DNA from: Pseudomonas oryzae
GTDB taxonomy: Bacteria; Pseudomonadota; Gammaproteobacteria; Pseudomonadales; Pseudomonadaceae
DNA: 64,000 nucleotides
NCBI RefSeq assembly: GCF_900104805.1
Contig: NZ_LT629751.1
Location: 496,001 to 560,000 of the forward strand
Direction of reading: 5' to 3'
Position numbers and translations under genes: made by a program. How positions within the stretch are numbered: position 1 is the first letter of the stretch; each line of letters starts with the position of its first letter. Below the pieces are notes generated by a model. That model did no database searches. It saw only the letters and a list, made by a program, of their open reading frames with translations, and was not told the DNA's origin. Of the stretch, positions 45,056-52,921 are shown in pieces.

Positions 45056-45099
45056 GTAACCGTCCGGGCATCCCGTCTGGTTTGACCCCGCCAAGCTAA

Positions 45100-45136
45100 G
45101 AGATGGTGTCCACCTATTTATCGTGGACACCATCTC
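45100..45136 (+). repeat. perfect 14-bp hairpin upstream of IS66 tnpA
   Basis: GAGATGGTGTCCAC (45100-45113) and GTGGACACCATCTC (45123-45136) with a 9-nt loop, inside the left end of the IS and 21 bp before tnpA. It could block read-through transcription or limit tnpA translation. Confidence 0.75.
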
Positions 45137-45157
45137 AAGGCTTTCAAGCGGGAAATC

Positions 45158-45490
45158 ATGCAGCGACGTTCTTATTCCAAGGCCTTCAAGGCGCAAGTCG
45201 TGCAGGAGTGCAGCCTGCCTGGCAACTCGGTTGCCAGCGTGGCTCTGAGCCACGGCATCAACACCAACGTGGTTCATCGATGGCGAAGACTGGCGGCGGC
45301 CTGCCCATCGTCGACCGAAACACTGCCCGCATTTCTCCCGGTGATGCTGGAGCCGCCCGCTCAATCGGTGGTTTCCAATCAGGCAGAGATCCGCATTGAG
45401 ATTCCCCATCGCCGCACGACCGTGACCATGCACTGGCCGGCGGCAGATGCCGAAGGCTGTGCCCGGTTCATGCGTGAGCTTTTGCAATGA
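45158..45490 (+). CDS. tnpA: IS66 TnpA (helix-turn-helix accessory protein)
   Basis: 110-residue protein with an N-terminal helix-turn-helix (YSKAFKAQVVQECSLPGNSV, then VASVALSHGINTNVVHRW). Needed with TnpB for IS66 transposition. Its stop overlaps the tnpB start by 4 bp (ATGA), implying coupled translation. Confidence 0.92.
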   Translation: MQRRSYSKAFKAQVVQECSLPGNSVASVALSHGINTNVVHRWRRLAAACPSSTETLPAFLPVMLEPPAQSVVSNQAEIRIEIPHRRTTVTMHWPAADAEGCARFMRELLQ

Positions 45491-45822
45491 TCCGCATTGA
45501 TCGCATCTGGCTGGCCACCGAACCTCTGGACATGCGCGCCGGAACGGAAACGGCTCTGGCCAGGGTGGTGGCGGTCTTCGGTGCGGCGCAGCCGCACTGC
45601 GCATATCTGTTCGCCAACAAGCGGGCCAACCGCATGAAGGTGCTGGTGCATGACGGCTTCGGCGTCTGGCTGGCCTCGCGCCGGCTGAATCAGGGCCGTT
45701 TTGTCTGGCCGGGCAACTGGCAGGGCACACAGATGGAGTTGAATCCCGAGCAACTTCAGGCGCTGGTGGTCGGACTGCCGTGGCAGCGGGTCGGTGCCGG
45801 AGCCGAAATCCGCCTTCTGTAG
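45487..45822 (+). CDS. tnpB: IS66 TnpB (Orf2) accessory protein
   Basis: 111-residue IS66 Orf2-like protein with the family core (PLDMRAGTETALA, YLFANKRANRMKVLVHDG and WLASRRLNQGRFVWP). The exact role in transposition is unknown but the gene is essential in studied elements. Starts within the end of tnpA. Confidence 0.92.
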   Translation: MIRIDRIWLATEPLDMRAGTETALARVVAVFGAAQPHCAYLFANKRANRMKVLVHDGFGVWLASRRLNQGRFVWPGNWQGTQMELNPEQLQALVVGLPWQRVGAGAEIRLL

Positions 45823-45903
45823 TGAGTCCTGCGGTGGTGCTTGCTGCGCAATTGACCGAACGACCTATCGTCGGTCGCCGTCGAGGCCGGCACAATCACG
45901 GCC

Positions 45904-47436
45904 ATGGCTTCTTCTGCTTTCGACCACCTCACTCCCGAGCAACTGCGCGTACTGGCGGCGCAGTTGACGGAGCGTGTCGCCAGCCTCGACCAGCAAGTCC
46001 AGTATCACCGGACGCGCAACGAGCAGCTGGCTCACGAGATTGCCATCCTCAAACGCCACAAGTTTGCCCGGCGCAGCGAGCAGCTCAGCCCTGACCAGAT
46101 CAGCCTGCTGGACGATCTGCTCGACACCGACATCGCGGCCATCGAGGCCGAACTCAAGGCGCTGAATCCCGCGCCGGCACCCGCCGAACCCCGCCAGCAA
46201 CCCAAGCGCACCGCCTTGCCGGCGCAGTTTCCGCGCACCCTGATCCATCACGAGCCGGATACCACGCAGTGTGCCTGCGGCTGTCAGCTCAAGCGCATCG
46301 GCGAGGATGTCAGCGAAAAGCTCGACTACACCCCGGGCGTCTTCACGGTGGAGCGGCATATCCGCGGCAAATGGGTCTGCGCGCAGTGCGAAACGCTGAT
46401 CCAGGCACCGGTACCGCCCCAGGTGATCGACAAGGGCATCCCGACCGCCGGCCTGCTGGCCCAGGTCATGGTGGCCAAGTACGCCGACCATCTGCCGCTG
46501 TACCGCCAGGAAAAGATCTTCGGCCGCGCTGGCCTGGCCATCCCGCGCTCGACCCTGGCGCAGTGGGTCGGCGGCTGTGGCGTACAGCTGCAACCGCTGG
46601 TCGATGCGCTGCGGGACATCGTGCTGGAACAGCGCATCGTCCATGCCGACGAAACCCCGGTGCAGATGCTGGCTCCGGGGATGATAAAGACCCAGCGCGC
46701 CTATGTCTGGGCCTACGTTCCCAGCCCGTTCGCTGATCTGCGTGCGGCGGTCTACGACTTCAGCCCCAGCCGTGCCGGCGAGCATGCCCGCGCCTTCCTG
46801 GGCGACTGGAAAGGCCAACTGGTCTGCGACGACTTCGCCGGCTACAAGGCCTGCTTCGAGCAGGGCGTGACCGAAATCGGCTGCATGGCCCATGCCCGCC
46901 GCAAGTTCTACGACCTGCATGTCGCCAACAAGAGCCAACTGGCCGAACAGGCCCTGCGCCACATCGGTCAGCTATACGACATCGAGCGCGAGGTACGCGA
47001 TCTGCTGCCCGATGAGCGACAGCGAATACGCCAGGAAAAAGCCAAGCCCATCGCCGCCGCCCTGCACACCTGGATGCTCGCCCAGCGCCAGTTGGTGCAC
47101 GAAGGCACGGCCATCGCCAAGGCGCTCGACTACAGCCTCAAGCGCTGGACGGCCCTGGTGCGCTATCTCGATGACGGCATGGTGGCCATCGACAACAACT
47201 GGTGCGAAAACCAGATCCGCCCGTGGGCCATCGGCCGCTCGAACTGGCTGTTCGCCGGCTCGCTACGCAGCGGCAAGCGTGCGGCTGCGCTGATGACGCT
47301 GATCCAGTCGGCGCGACTGAACGGGCATGATCCGTATGCCTACCTGAAGGACGTGCTGACTCGGCTACCGACGCAGAAGGCCAGTGAACTCAGCGAGCTG
47401 CTGCCGCACAACTGGATCCCCACCAGCAAGGTGTGA
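45904..47436 (+). CDS. tnpC: IS66 transposase TnpC
   Basis: 510-residue DDE transposase. N-terminal leucine-zipper-like region (about 20-60), zinc-finger-like CACGC...CAQC segment (about 120-160), then DDE catalytic core with HADETPVQML (Asp), LVCDDFAGYKACFEQG (Asp) and a C-terminal NNWCENQIRPWAIGR (Glu). Appears intact and full length. Confidence 0.95.
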   Translation: MASSAFDHLTPEQLRVLAAQLTERVASLDQQVQYHRTRNEQLAHEIAILKRHKFARRSEQLSPDQISLLDDLLDTDIAAIEAELKALNPAPAPAEPRQQPKRTALPAQFPRTLIHHEPDTTQCACGCQLKRIGEDVSEKLDYTPGVFTVERHIRGKWVCAQCETLIQAPVPPQVIDKGIPTAGLLAQVMVAKYADHLPLYRQEKIFGRAGLAIPRSTLAQWVGGCGVQLQPLVDALRDIVLEQRIVHADETPVQMLAPGMIKTQRAYVWAYVPSPFADLRAAVYDFSPSRAGEHARAFLGDWKGQLVCDDFAGYKACFEQGVTEIGCMAHARRKFYDLHVANKSQLAEQALRHIGQLYDIEREVRDLLPDERQRIRQEKAKPIAAALHTWMLAQRQLVHEGTAIAKALDYSLKRWTALVRYLDDGMVAIDNNWCENQIRPWAIGRSNWLFAGSLRSGKRAAALMTLIQSARLNGHDPYAYLKDVLTRLPTQKASELSELLPHNWIPTSKV

Positions 47437-47451
47437 TGCCCGCTCGCTTAC

Positions 47452-47573
47452 GAATTATCGCCCTCAGCCGCCAGTTTCATGAGGCGCGCCTTGCGAGCCG
47501 TGACCAGCGCGATTTCGGACATGGCGAAGAGGCCGTTCAGTACGACCAGACCGATCAGAATCAGGATTTCCAT
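47452..47573 (-). pseudogene. CNNM/DUF21 (CorC-HlyC family) transporter fragment, truncated by IS66
   Basis: Only the first 40 residues remain, starting MEILILIGLVVLNGLFAMSE at 47573, the N-terminal membrane helix of the CNNM/DUF21 hemolysin-like Mg/Co transporter family (normally about 430 residues). The frame runs into the IS66 right end at 47451. The remainder is not found on the other side of the IS, so material was deleted. Confidence 0.82.
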
Positions 47574-47945
47574 TGCTGGCCCCGAGCGTTGGCAGAGAGG
47601 GGAAGACGTGCACACCTGGAGGCCAACGGGTGTTTGCCGAGAGCAGTGGTGTGGGAGGTACAGCAGGGAGGGAAAACGGTGAGCGCGACTGACGGCGAAT
47701 GGGTTCGCCAACTATGACTGTCCATAAATGAGCCGGGAATGCCCGGATGCTCCTCGCATGACAAAGGGCCATCATCCTACAAATAGGGCGAAATAGCGTC
47801 AAACCACTTCATTTGGGCAGCTGGTTGCCAGTTGTTTCTGTTCGACTGAGGGGCTGTGTCCTGCTCTCGCCTCATGGACGCCAGAGCGAAGCCTAACTGA
47901 CTCCGACACCCGCACGCCCAGGACGGTCATCCTGCTTCGCTCGAC
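47574..47945. other. 372-bp gap upstream of the truncated CNNM/DUF21 gene
   Basis: Nothing coding is convincing. It must contain the promoter/leader of the truncated minus-strand gene; a magnesium-type leader is possible but no structure was recognised. Confidence 0.5.
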
Positions 47946-48389
47946 TCATAACCACTGCAACCCACCCAGGGTTAGTCCTGTCAGAACCAAATAGCGGCCA
48001 GCCTTGGCCACGGTAACGATGGCGAGAAAGCTCCAGAAAGGCTCTTTCATCACGCCCGCCATCACAGTCAGTGGATCACCAATGACTGGAACCCAGCTCA
48101 GCAGCAGAGACCAGCGCCCGTATCGGTGATAACCAGCTTGGGCCTTGGCCAGCTTTTGCGGACTCACCGGAAACCAGCGTCGATGACGCCAATGCTCGAT
48201 GTAGGTGCCCAGCCACCAGTTGACGGCTGAGCCGAGCACATTCCCGAGGGTCGCGATGACCAGCAACGCTGCAACGGAATACTCGGCCTGAAGCAGCAGG
48301 CCAACCAGTACGGCTTCGGATTGCAGAGGCAGCAAAGTCGCTGCGCCGAAAGCCGAGAGGAACAGCCCGGCAAATGCCATCAACTCCAT
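47946..48389 (-). CDS. YqaA/DedA-like (SNARE-associated VTT) membrane protein
   Basis: 147-residue membrane protein with four hydrophobic stretches and the YqaA/DedA-family segment RWSLLLSWVPVIGDPLTVMAG (about 93-112). DedA relatives are linked to lipid-carrier or membrane homeostasis; function here is unknown. It lies 16 bp downstream of the DUF3147-like gene and is probably co-transcribed. Confidence 0.82.
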   Translation of the reverse strand: MELMAFAGLFLSAFGAATLLPLQSEAVLVGLLLQAEYSVAALLVIATLGNVLGSAVNWWLGTYIEHWRHRRWFPVSPQKLAKAQAGYHRYGRWSLLLSWVPVIGDPLTVMAGVMKEPFWSFLAIVTVAKAGRYLVLTGLTLGGLQWL

Positions 48390-48405
48390 TTAACAGTCGG
48401 CCAGA

Positions 48406-48756
48406 TCACAGTAGCTCGATGCCGAAGCGACGCACCGCAAGCGCGAACAGGCCGAAGCAGACGACCGTGATGACCACGCAGGCCAGCAGTGTCAGCCAGA
48501 AACCCAGGCGCGGCAGCAGCGCCGGGAAGGCCAGGAACATCGGCAAGGTCGGCAGCACGTACCAGAAGGTGTACCAGGCGTGGTTGGCGATCTTCTCCGG
48601 CGATTGCTTTTCCAGATAGAGCCAGATCAGCGTCAGTACCGTGATCATCGGCAGGGCAGCGATCAGTCCGCCAAGCCTGTCGCTGCGCTTGGCGATTTCC
48701 GATACCAGCACCACAACGGCGGCGGTCAGTGCGTATTTGGTGATGATCCAGGTCAT
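48406..48756 (-). CDS. DUF3147-like small membrane protein
   Basis: 116 residues with four predicted membrane helices (about 5-22, 32-48, 63-82 and 88-108), a layout typical of DUF3147. No function is known. The C5AG4 box immediately before its start also overlaps its ribosome site, suggesting metal-dependent control shared with the sensor gene at 51187. Confidence 0.78.
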   Translation of the reverse strand: MTWIITKYALTAAVVVLVSEIAKRSDRLGGLIAALPMITVLTLIWLYLEKQSPEKIANHAWYTFWYVLPTLPMFLAFPALLPRLGFWLTLLACVVITVVCFGLFALAVRRFGIELL

Positions 48757-48757
48757 G

Positions 48758-48776
48758 GATTCCCCCAGGGGGCAGG
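48758..48776 (-). promoter_or_regulatory. C5AG4 box upstream of the DUF3147-like gene
   Basis: GATTCCCCCAGGGGGCAGG directly before the start codon at 48756. It shares TCCCCCAGGGG and a following AGG with the box at 51129. On the minus strand the GGGGGA half also acts as ribosome site. Confidence 0.45.
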
Positions 48777-48923
48777 CCTCAATGGCGGTAGCGCAATTGC
48801 GCTGGAGCTTTCCCGCTCTCCTTCGGACAGGCCAGCCCTGGCGGGCTGGCCGTCGCCAGATAGACGACCAGAGACCCTTGGCACTTTCAGGTATCTCGTT
48901 ATCTGCTATCCGGTCGTTTCCAG

Positions 48924-49160
48924 TTAGTCGTGCGAATGCCCATGGCTGTGGCCATGACCGTAGTCGAGACCGTTGCTTTGGTTCTGGCTGCTCGATTGGA
49001 CTTCCTTGGCGTCCTTGACCTCTGTTACTTCCTTGGTTTCGACGGCTACGTTGGACGCTTTGCCTTCAACGGCTTTTTCGCTTTCAGCAGCGTAGGCCGA
49101 AAGAGGGCCCAGCAGGCAGGTCATCAGCAGGGCGCGGCCCAGGGTAGTGGTGGTTTTCAT
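48924..49160 (-). CDS. small secreted His-rich protein
   Basis: 78 residues from the ATG at 49160. Signal peptide about 1-24 (LLMTCLLGPLSAYAA), a charged Glu/Lys/Val middle and a C-terminal histidine tail HGHSHGHSHD. Probably a periplasmic metal-binding protein; the His tail fits nickel, cobalt or zinc. The nearby HupE gene and His-rich regulator support a metal module. No family was recognised. Confidence 0.72.
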   Translation of the reverse strand: MKTTTTLGRALLMTCLLGPLSAYAAESEKAVEGKASNVAVETKEVTEVKDAKEVQSSSQNQSNGLDYGHGHSHGHSHD

Positions 49161-49206
49161 TGGATAGTCCTCAATCGTTGAATTCATGGTGGGGGTGAAG
49201 CAAATG

Positions 49207-49230
49207 CCCTCCCACCGCGTGGTGGGAGGG
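49207..49230. terminator. hairpin downstream of the membrane-anchored protein gene
   Basis: CCCTCCCACC, loop GCGT, GGTGGGAGGG: 10-bp perfect stem just after the stop of the minus-strand gene ending at 49240. No T tract is seen, so terminator or stability element. Confidence 0.5.
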
Positions 49231-49239
49231 GCGGAGCTC

Positions 49240-49908
49240 TTACATCATTCGTTTGAAGCTCAGGTACTCGCCTGTGGTCTTCAGGGTGATGGTCACGTCC
49301 TGATTGCTGCGGTTGCGCCAGAACCAGCCGTGAGTACCGTCAAAGATGGCACTGAACTCCCCCTTGTCGCCTTTCACCTGCTTGCCTTTGCTGTAGCTGT
49401 GGAAATAGCCGTTGGGGCCGTTATAGGGCTCGCCGTGGGTGTCGTGATTGACCGGCACGCCGTTGGTCGACCACTCATAGCTGACCGTTGCCTTGTTCAG
49501 CATTTCCAGCTTGACCTCGCTGGCCTCGCCCGGTTTCAGGGTCAGCGTCAGCTCGTCGGACTTCAGCGTTGGTTTGGCTTCTGCAACCGGCTCGGCAACA
49601 GGTTCTGCCACTGAGACAGCCGCGACCTGCTGTTGAGGGGCTTGCTGCACCGGGGCTTGGGCAGGGGTGGTCGCGACCGGTTGAGCCGCTTCCTCTGCCG
49701 CAGCTTCCTGCGCCAGGGTTGCCTTCAGCTCACCCATTTGCGTCAGCCCGAGGACACGACCGACGCCCGTGGGGTCGAGAGCGTATTCCGACGGCATGAC
49801 CACGGTGACCAGCAGGACGCCGGCAGTGATCAGGGCGATGACGGTGGAGCGCAGCAACTGGGTGGTGCTGGGCAGATCGTTGGTATCAGGGCGTTGGTTA
49901 TTGAACAT
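49240..49908 (-). CDS. membrane-anchored periplasmic protein of the metal module
   Basis: 222 residues: one N-terminal membrane helix (about 21-40), an Ala/Pro/Gln/Val-rich linker (about 70-115), then a C-terminal soluble domain (about 120-222) with several His, Trp and Tyr residues (NHDTHGEPYNG, GYFHSY, THGWFWRN). The topology suggests a periplasmic domain facing metal. It lies 12 bp downstream of hupE and is probably in the same operon. No enzyme motif was recognised. Confidence 0.75.
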   Translation of the reverse strand: MFNNQRPDTNDLPSTTQLLRSTVIALITAGVLLVTVVMPSEYALDPTGVGRVLGLTQMGELKATLAQEAAAEEAAQPVATTPAQAPVQQAPQQQVAAVSVAEPVAEPVAEAKPTLKSDELTLTLKPGEASEVKLEMLNKATVSYEWSTNGVPVNHDTHGEPYNGPNGYFHSYSKGKQVKGDKGEFSAIFDGTHGWFWRNRSNQDVTITLKTTGEYLSFKRMM

Positions 49909-49920
49909 GAAGAAAATTCC

Positions 49921-50655
49921 TTACTGGGACACGATCAGGCCGGTGAGCTGGTAACCCATCAACAGGAAACCGGCGCTCATCATGGCGACGTTGGCGGTGT
50001 AGGCGTGGCGCCAGAAGCCGGCGGTGCGCCGCCAGTAGCCCATGGCGATCAGAATGGCGCTAAGGGCCAGCAGCTGGCCGATCTCGACGCCGACATTGAA
50101 GGCGATCAGGTTGGGGATCAGGCCATCGGCGGCGATCTGGTAGTCGAGGATCTTGGTGGCCAGGCCGAAGCCGTGGATCAGGCCGAACACCAGGGTGGCC
50201 GTGCGGGTATCCGGCTGGTAGCCGAACCAGCGCTGGAAGGCGCCCAGGTTGTCGAGCGCCTTGTACACCACCGAGAAGCCGATGATGGCGTCGATGACGT
50301 AGGCACTGACACTGATCTCCATCAGCACGCCGAGCAGCAGGGTGACCGAGTGGCCGACCGCGAACAGGGTGACGTACAGGCCCACGTCCTTGAGCCGGTA
50401 GAGGAAGAAGATCACCCCGAAGAGGAACAGCAGGTGATCGTAGCCGGTGATCATGTGCTTGGCGCCCAAGTAGATGAACGGCAGCAGCATCACCCCGGAG
50501 CTTTCCTGGATGAAGCCCTTGTCGCCCTCGGCCACGCCATGGGCCAAGGCTTCGGGGGCGGCCAGGAACAACAGGGCGCTGAGCACGGGCAGCAGCAACG
50601 AGCGACGCAGGCGCGCGACGAGCGCACCTACCCCGCGCAGGGATTGCGAATGCAT
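49921..50655 (-). CDS. hupE: HupE/UreJ-family nickel/cobalt permease
   Basis: 244 residues with a signal-like N-terminal segment, the HGVAEGDKGF loop containing the metal-binding His, and six or so helices carrying GYDHLLFLFGVIFFL and HGFGLA, both hallmark HupE/UreJ motifs. These proteins move nickel (or cobalt). No hydrogenase or urease genes lie nearby, so supply or detoxification for a distant enzyme is inferred. Confidence 0.85.
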   Translation of the reverse strand: MHSQSLRGVGALVARLRRSLLLPVLSALLFLAAPEALAHGVAEGDKGFIQESSGVMLLPFIYLGAKHMITGYDHLLFLFGVIFFLYRLKDVGLYVTLFAVGHSVTLLLGVLMEISVSAYVIDAIIGFSVVYKALDNLGAFQRWFGYQPDTRTATLVFGLIHGFGLATKILDYQIAADGLIPNLIAFNVGVEIGQLLALSAILIAMGYWRRTAGFWRHAYTANVAMMSAGFLLMGYQLTGLIVSQ

Positions 50656-50706
50656 GGATAAGTCCTAAGTTGCAGTGGTCTTGGGCCGCCGTGGGGGCGG
50701 CCGATG

Positions 50707-51075
50707 TCAGAGCACGAAGCTCGGACGTGGTGGGCGCTCGATCAGAAAGACCGGGCTAGCGGGCAGGAAATGGTGAAGTGCGACTAGCGGTTGGCTGCGC
50801 TCAGCCAATGTGTGCACCTTGATCAGCGAGGTTGGGTATGGCGTTTCGTGCAGATGGTCGGCATTCAGCGGGGAGTGCTCATGCTGCAACTGGCACAGGG
50901 CGCAAGCACCGACTTGCTCATCGCCCGCATATTCATGCTGGTGGTGATGGTCGGTAGGCTCGAACGCAGGATGAGACGAGTCCGTCAGCCAGGCAGCCGC
51001 ATGCCCACCCCATGCCACGACCATGGCCAGGAGCAGCGCAACCACCAGCTTGATCTTGAGGGCTTGGCTGAACAT
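50707..51075 (-). CDS. secreted His/Cys-containing small protein (DUF2946-like)
   Basis: 122 residues with an N-terminal hydrophobic segment (about 8-28, signal or anchor), then DHHHQHEY and a ACALCQLQHEHSP motif typical of DUF2946-type metal-associated proteins. Likely binds metal in the periplasm. First gene of the minus-strand operon that continues into hupE, with the C5AG4 palindrome just upstream. Confidence 0.7.
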   Translation of the reverse strand: MFSQALKIKLVVALLLAMVVAWGGHAAAWLTDSSHPAFEPTDHHHQHEYAGDEQVGACALCQLQHEHSPLNADHLHETPYPTSLIKVHTLAERSQPLVALHHFLPASPVFLIERPPRPSFVL

Positions 51076-51128
51076 ATCAATCTCGGAACGCCTGGAGGCA
51101 GCATGTGGGCCATTAAGCGGCTTTGAAC

Positions 51129-51152
51129 CATCCTCCCCCAGGGGATAGGATG
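51129..51152. promoter_or_regulatory. putative CsoR/RcnR-type operator between divergent genes
   Basis: A palindrome with a CCCCCAGGGG core flanked by CATCCT and AGGATG, in the 111-bp gap between the minus-strand gene at 51075 and the regulator at 51187. Members of this regulator family bind G/C tracts flanked by A/T inverted repeats. Confidence 0.65.
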
Positions 51153-51186
51153 CAAGCCTAGATCATACGGACAGTGGGCTCAAGTC

Positions 51187-51468
51187 ATGCATGAAGGCCA
51201 TCACCACCATGAGAGTCACGGCGACATCATCAAACGGCTCAAACGCGCCGAGGGCCACCTGCGCAGCGTCATCGCCATGATCGAGGATGGCCGTGCCTGC
51301 GTGGATATTGCCCAGCAGCTGCATGCGGTGGAAAAAGCCGTTTGCCAAGCCAAGCGCACCCTGATTCAGGATCACATCGACCATTGCCTGGCACACACGT
51401 TGAATGACGTCCCGGACGTTGGACATGTTTCGCTGGACGAGTTCAAACAGATCACCCGGTATTTGTAG
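51187..51468 (+). CDS. CsoR/RcnR/FrmR-family metal-sensing repressor (InrS-like ligand set)
   Basis: 93-residue all-helical repressor. The N terminus is His-rich (GHHHHESH). Ligand positions in the family alignment are His6, Cys38, His63 and Cys67: spacings of 32, 25 and 4 match the H-C-H-C pattern of the nickel sensor InrS, whereas RcnR has H-C-H-H. Divergent from the operon that encodes HupE and the His-rich proteins and probably represses it through the palindrome at 51129. Nickel is the most likely effector but copper or cobalt cannot be excluded. Confidence 0.85.
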   Translation: MHEGHHHHESHGDIIKRLKRAEGHLRSVIAMIEDGRACVDIAQQLHAVEKAVCQAKRTLIQDHIDHCLAHTLNDVPDVGHVSLDEFKQITRYL

Positions 51469-51688
51469 ACCGGGTCATCCTGAGCCTCGGCAAGCAAGCC
51501 GAAAATAGGACAAGGGCGGGGGAAGCCTACTGCCATGGTACGAGTCACGTATGGCGCGCTTTCATCTCCCCCCAATCGATTGTGGTTGGCTATAGCCATG
51601 TTTTGGGGAGCGCTACAACTCCTGCTGGTGGTCGGGACAGGGATAGCCCGCAGGATTTGGAGAAAATCGTACGCTCAGCTCAGGCGCG

Positions 51689-52921
51689 TCATCCCTCCCG
51701 TTGCGTGTGAGCGTTCTCAGGAGCATCTACCGCGTAATGTCGGAAGCCACGCCAGAGCGCCAGGTCATAGGCGATCTTGAGCAGGCCGCATGCCACCAGC
51801 GGCACGGCCAGCCAGCCGGCGGCGAACAGTGCCCCGCCAATGGCCGGGCTCGCCGCCGCCGCAAGGCTCCTGGGCACCGCGGTGAAGCTCGCGGCGGCGG
51901 CGCGTTCGGCCGGCGTCACCACTGCCATCACGAAGGCTGAGCGCGTCGGCACGTCCATCTGCGACAGCGCGCTACGAAGGAACAGCAGCGAGAGCGCCAC
52001 TGGCAGGCTGTCGGCGAAAGCGGCGAGGATAAGGCAGATGCTCGACGGGATATGGGTGAACACCATCGTGTTGACAAGGCCGATGTGGCGCGCCACCCAT
52101 GGCGCGGCGAGCTGGGAGCCGGCCGACAGCAGCCCGGCCCAGAAGAAGAACTGACCGGCGGCGGCGAGCGAAAGCTCGAAGCGCTCGAACAGCCAGAGCG
52201 CGAGCAAGGTGTTGACGATCAGCCCGCCGGCGAAGGCGTCGATCGAGAACAGCGCGGCGAGACGGACGACGATGCCGCGCGAGGACCCCAGGGGCGTGGG
52301 TGGCGTCATCTGCTGAGGTAGGGTGTGATCCGGCAGGGCGCGATACAGGAAGAAGATCGCCACGCCGGTGATCCCATAGGCAACGAACATCAGGCGCAGC
52401 GCGTCGAGCTGTGCCATGCCGGCGTCCGTCAGGGCTTGCGGGATGGCCGTCGCCAGCGCACCTACTGCGGCACAAAGGGCGCCGACGAAGGTGTAGCGCG
52501 CGAAGAGGTAGGTGCGCGCCTCGCCTTGTGCCGCCTCGGCCAGCCGGCCATGTTCCAGCGGCAGGAAGACGCTGACGTCGCCGGAGCTGGGATTCATCGT
52601 GCCGACGAAGGCGACGAGCAGTAGCGGCCAGAATCCGCCAAGGCCGGCCAGCAGTAGGCCGGTCAGGCACATCAGGCAGGCGGCAGCCAGCAGCAGCCGG
52701 CGCTGAGGGAAGCGATGCCCCCAATAGCCGACCGCCAGGGTCATCAGCGCCGAGCCGAGCAGCGTTGCCGTGCTGATCAGCCCGACCTCCCACTTGCCAA
52801 AACCGATGGCCAGCAGATAGATCGGCAGCAGGATGGCCACAAATCCGTCGGTAAAGGCCCGCAGTGCCCGGCCGATCAGCAGCAGGCGTGCTTCGGGCTC
52901 GACACCGGCGGGCAGCAGCAT
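51689..52921 (-). CDS. MFS transporter of the chromate cluster
   Basis: 410-residue major-facilitator protein with about twelve hydrophobic segments and the loop GYWGHRFPQRRLL (motif A-like) near residue 72. Its ATG overlaps the preceding stop (TGATG at 52923-52919), so it is translated with the ChrB-domain gene. MFS genes occur in some chr operons; substrate unknown, possibly chromate or sulfate-related. Confidence 0.85.
   Translation of the reverse strand: MLLPAGVEPEARLLLIGRALRAFTDGFVAILLPIYLLAIGFGKWEVGLISTATLLGSALMTLAVGYWGHRFPQRRLLLAAACLMCLTGLLLAGLGGFWPLLLVAFVGTMNPSSGDVSVFLPLEHGRLAEAAQGEARTYLFARYTFVGALCAAVGALATAIPQALTDAGMAQLDALRLMFVAYGITGVAIFFLYRALPDHTLPQQMTPPTPLGSSRGIVVRLAALFSIDAFAGGLIVNTLLALWLFERFELSLAAAGQFFFWAGLLSAGSQLAAPWVARHIGLVNTMVFTHIPSSICLILAAFADSLPVALSLLFLRSALSQMDVPTRSAFVMAVVTPAERAAAASFTAVPRSLAAAASPAIGGALFAAGWLAVPLVACGLLKIAYDLALWRGFRHYAVDAPENAHTQREG

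Larger units (their letters stand above)
45056..47451 (+). mobile_element. IS66-family insertion sequence, complete with three genes
   Basis: About 2396 bp. Left end GTAACCGTCCGGGCATC and right end (reverse complement) GTAAGCGAGCGGGCATC form imperfect terminal inverted repeats with the GTAA start typical of IS66. Inside are tnpA, tnpB and tnpC in the usual order. The 8 bp outside each end (ACACCTCA and GAATTATC) differ, so no target duplication remains. The right end abuts a truncated gene. Confidence 0.9.

Noticed and set aside
51535-51780. 81-codon plus-strand frame between the metal sensor and the MFS gene
   Set aside because: Overlaps the end of the MFS gene antisense, with weak start context and no recognisable family; treated as the non-coding 220-bp gap.
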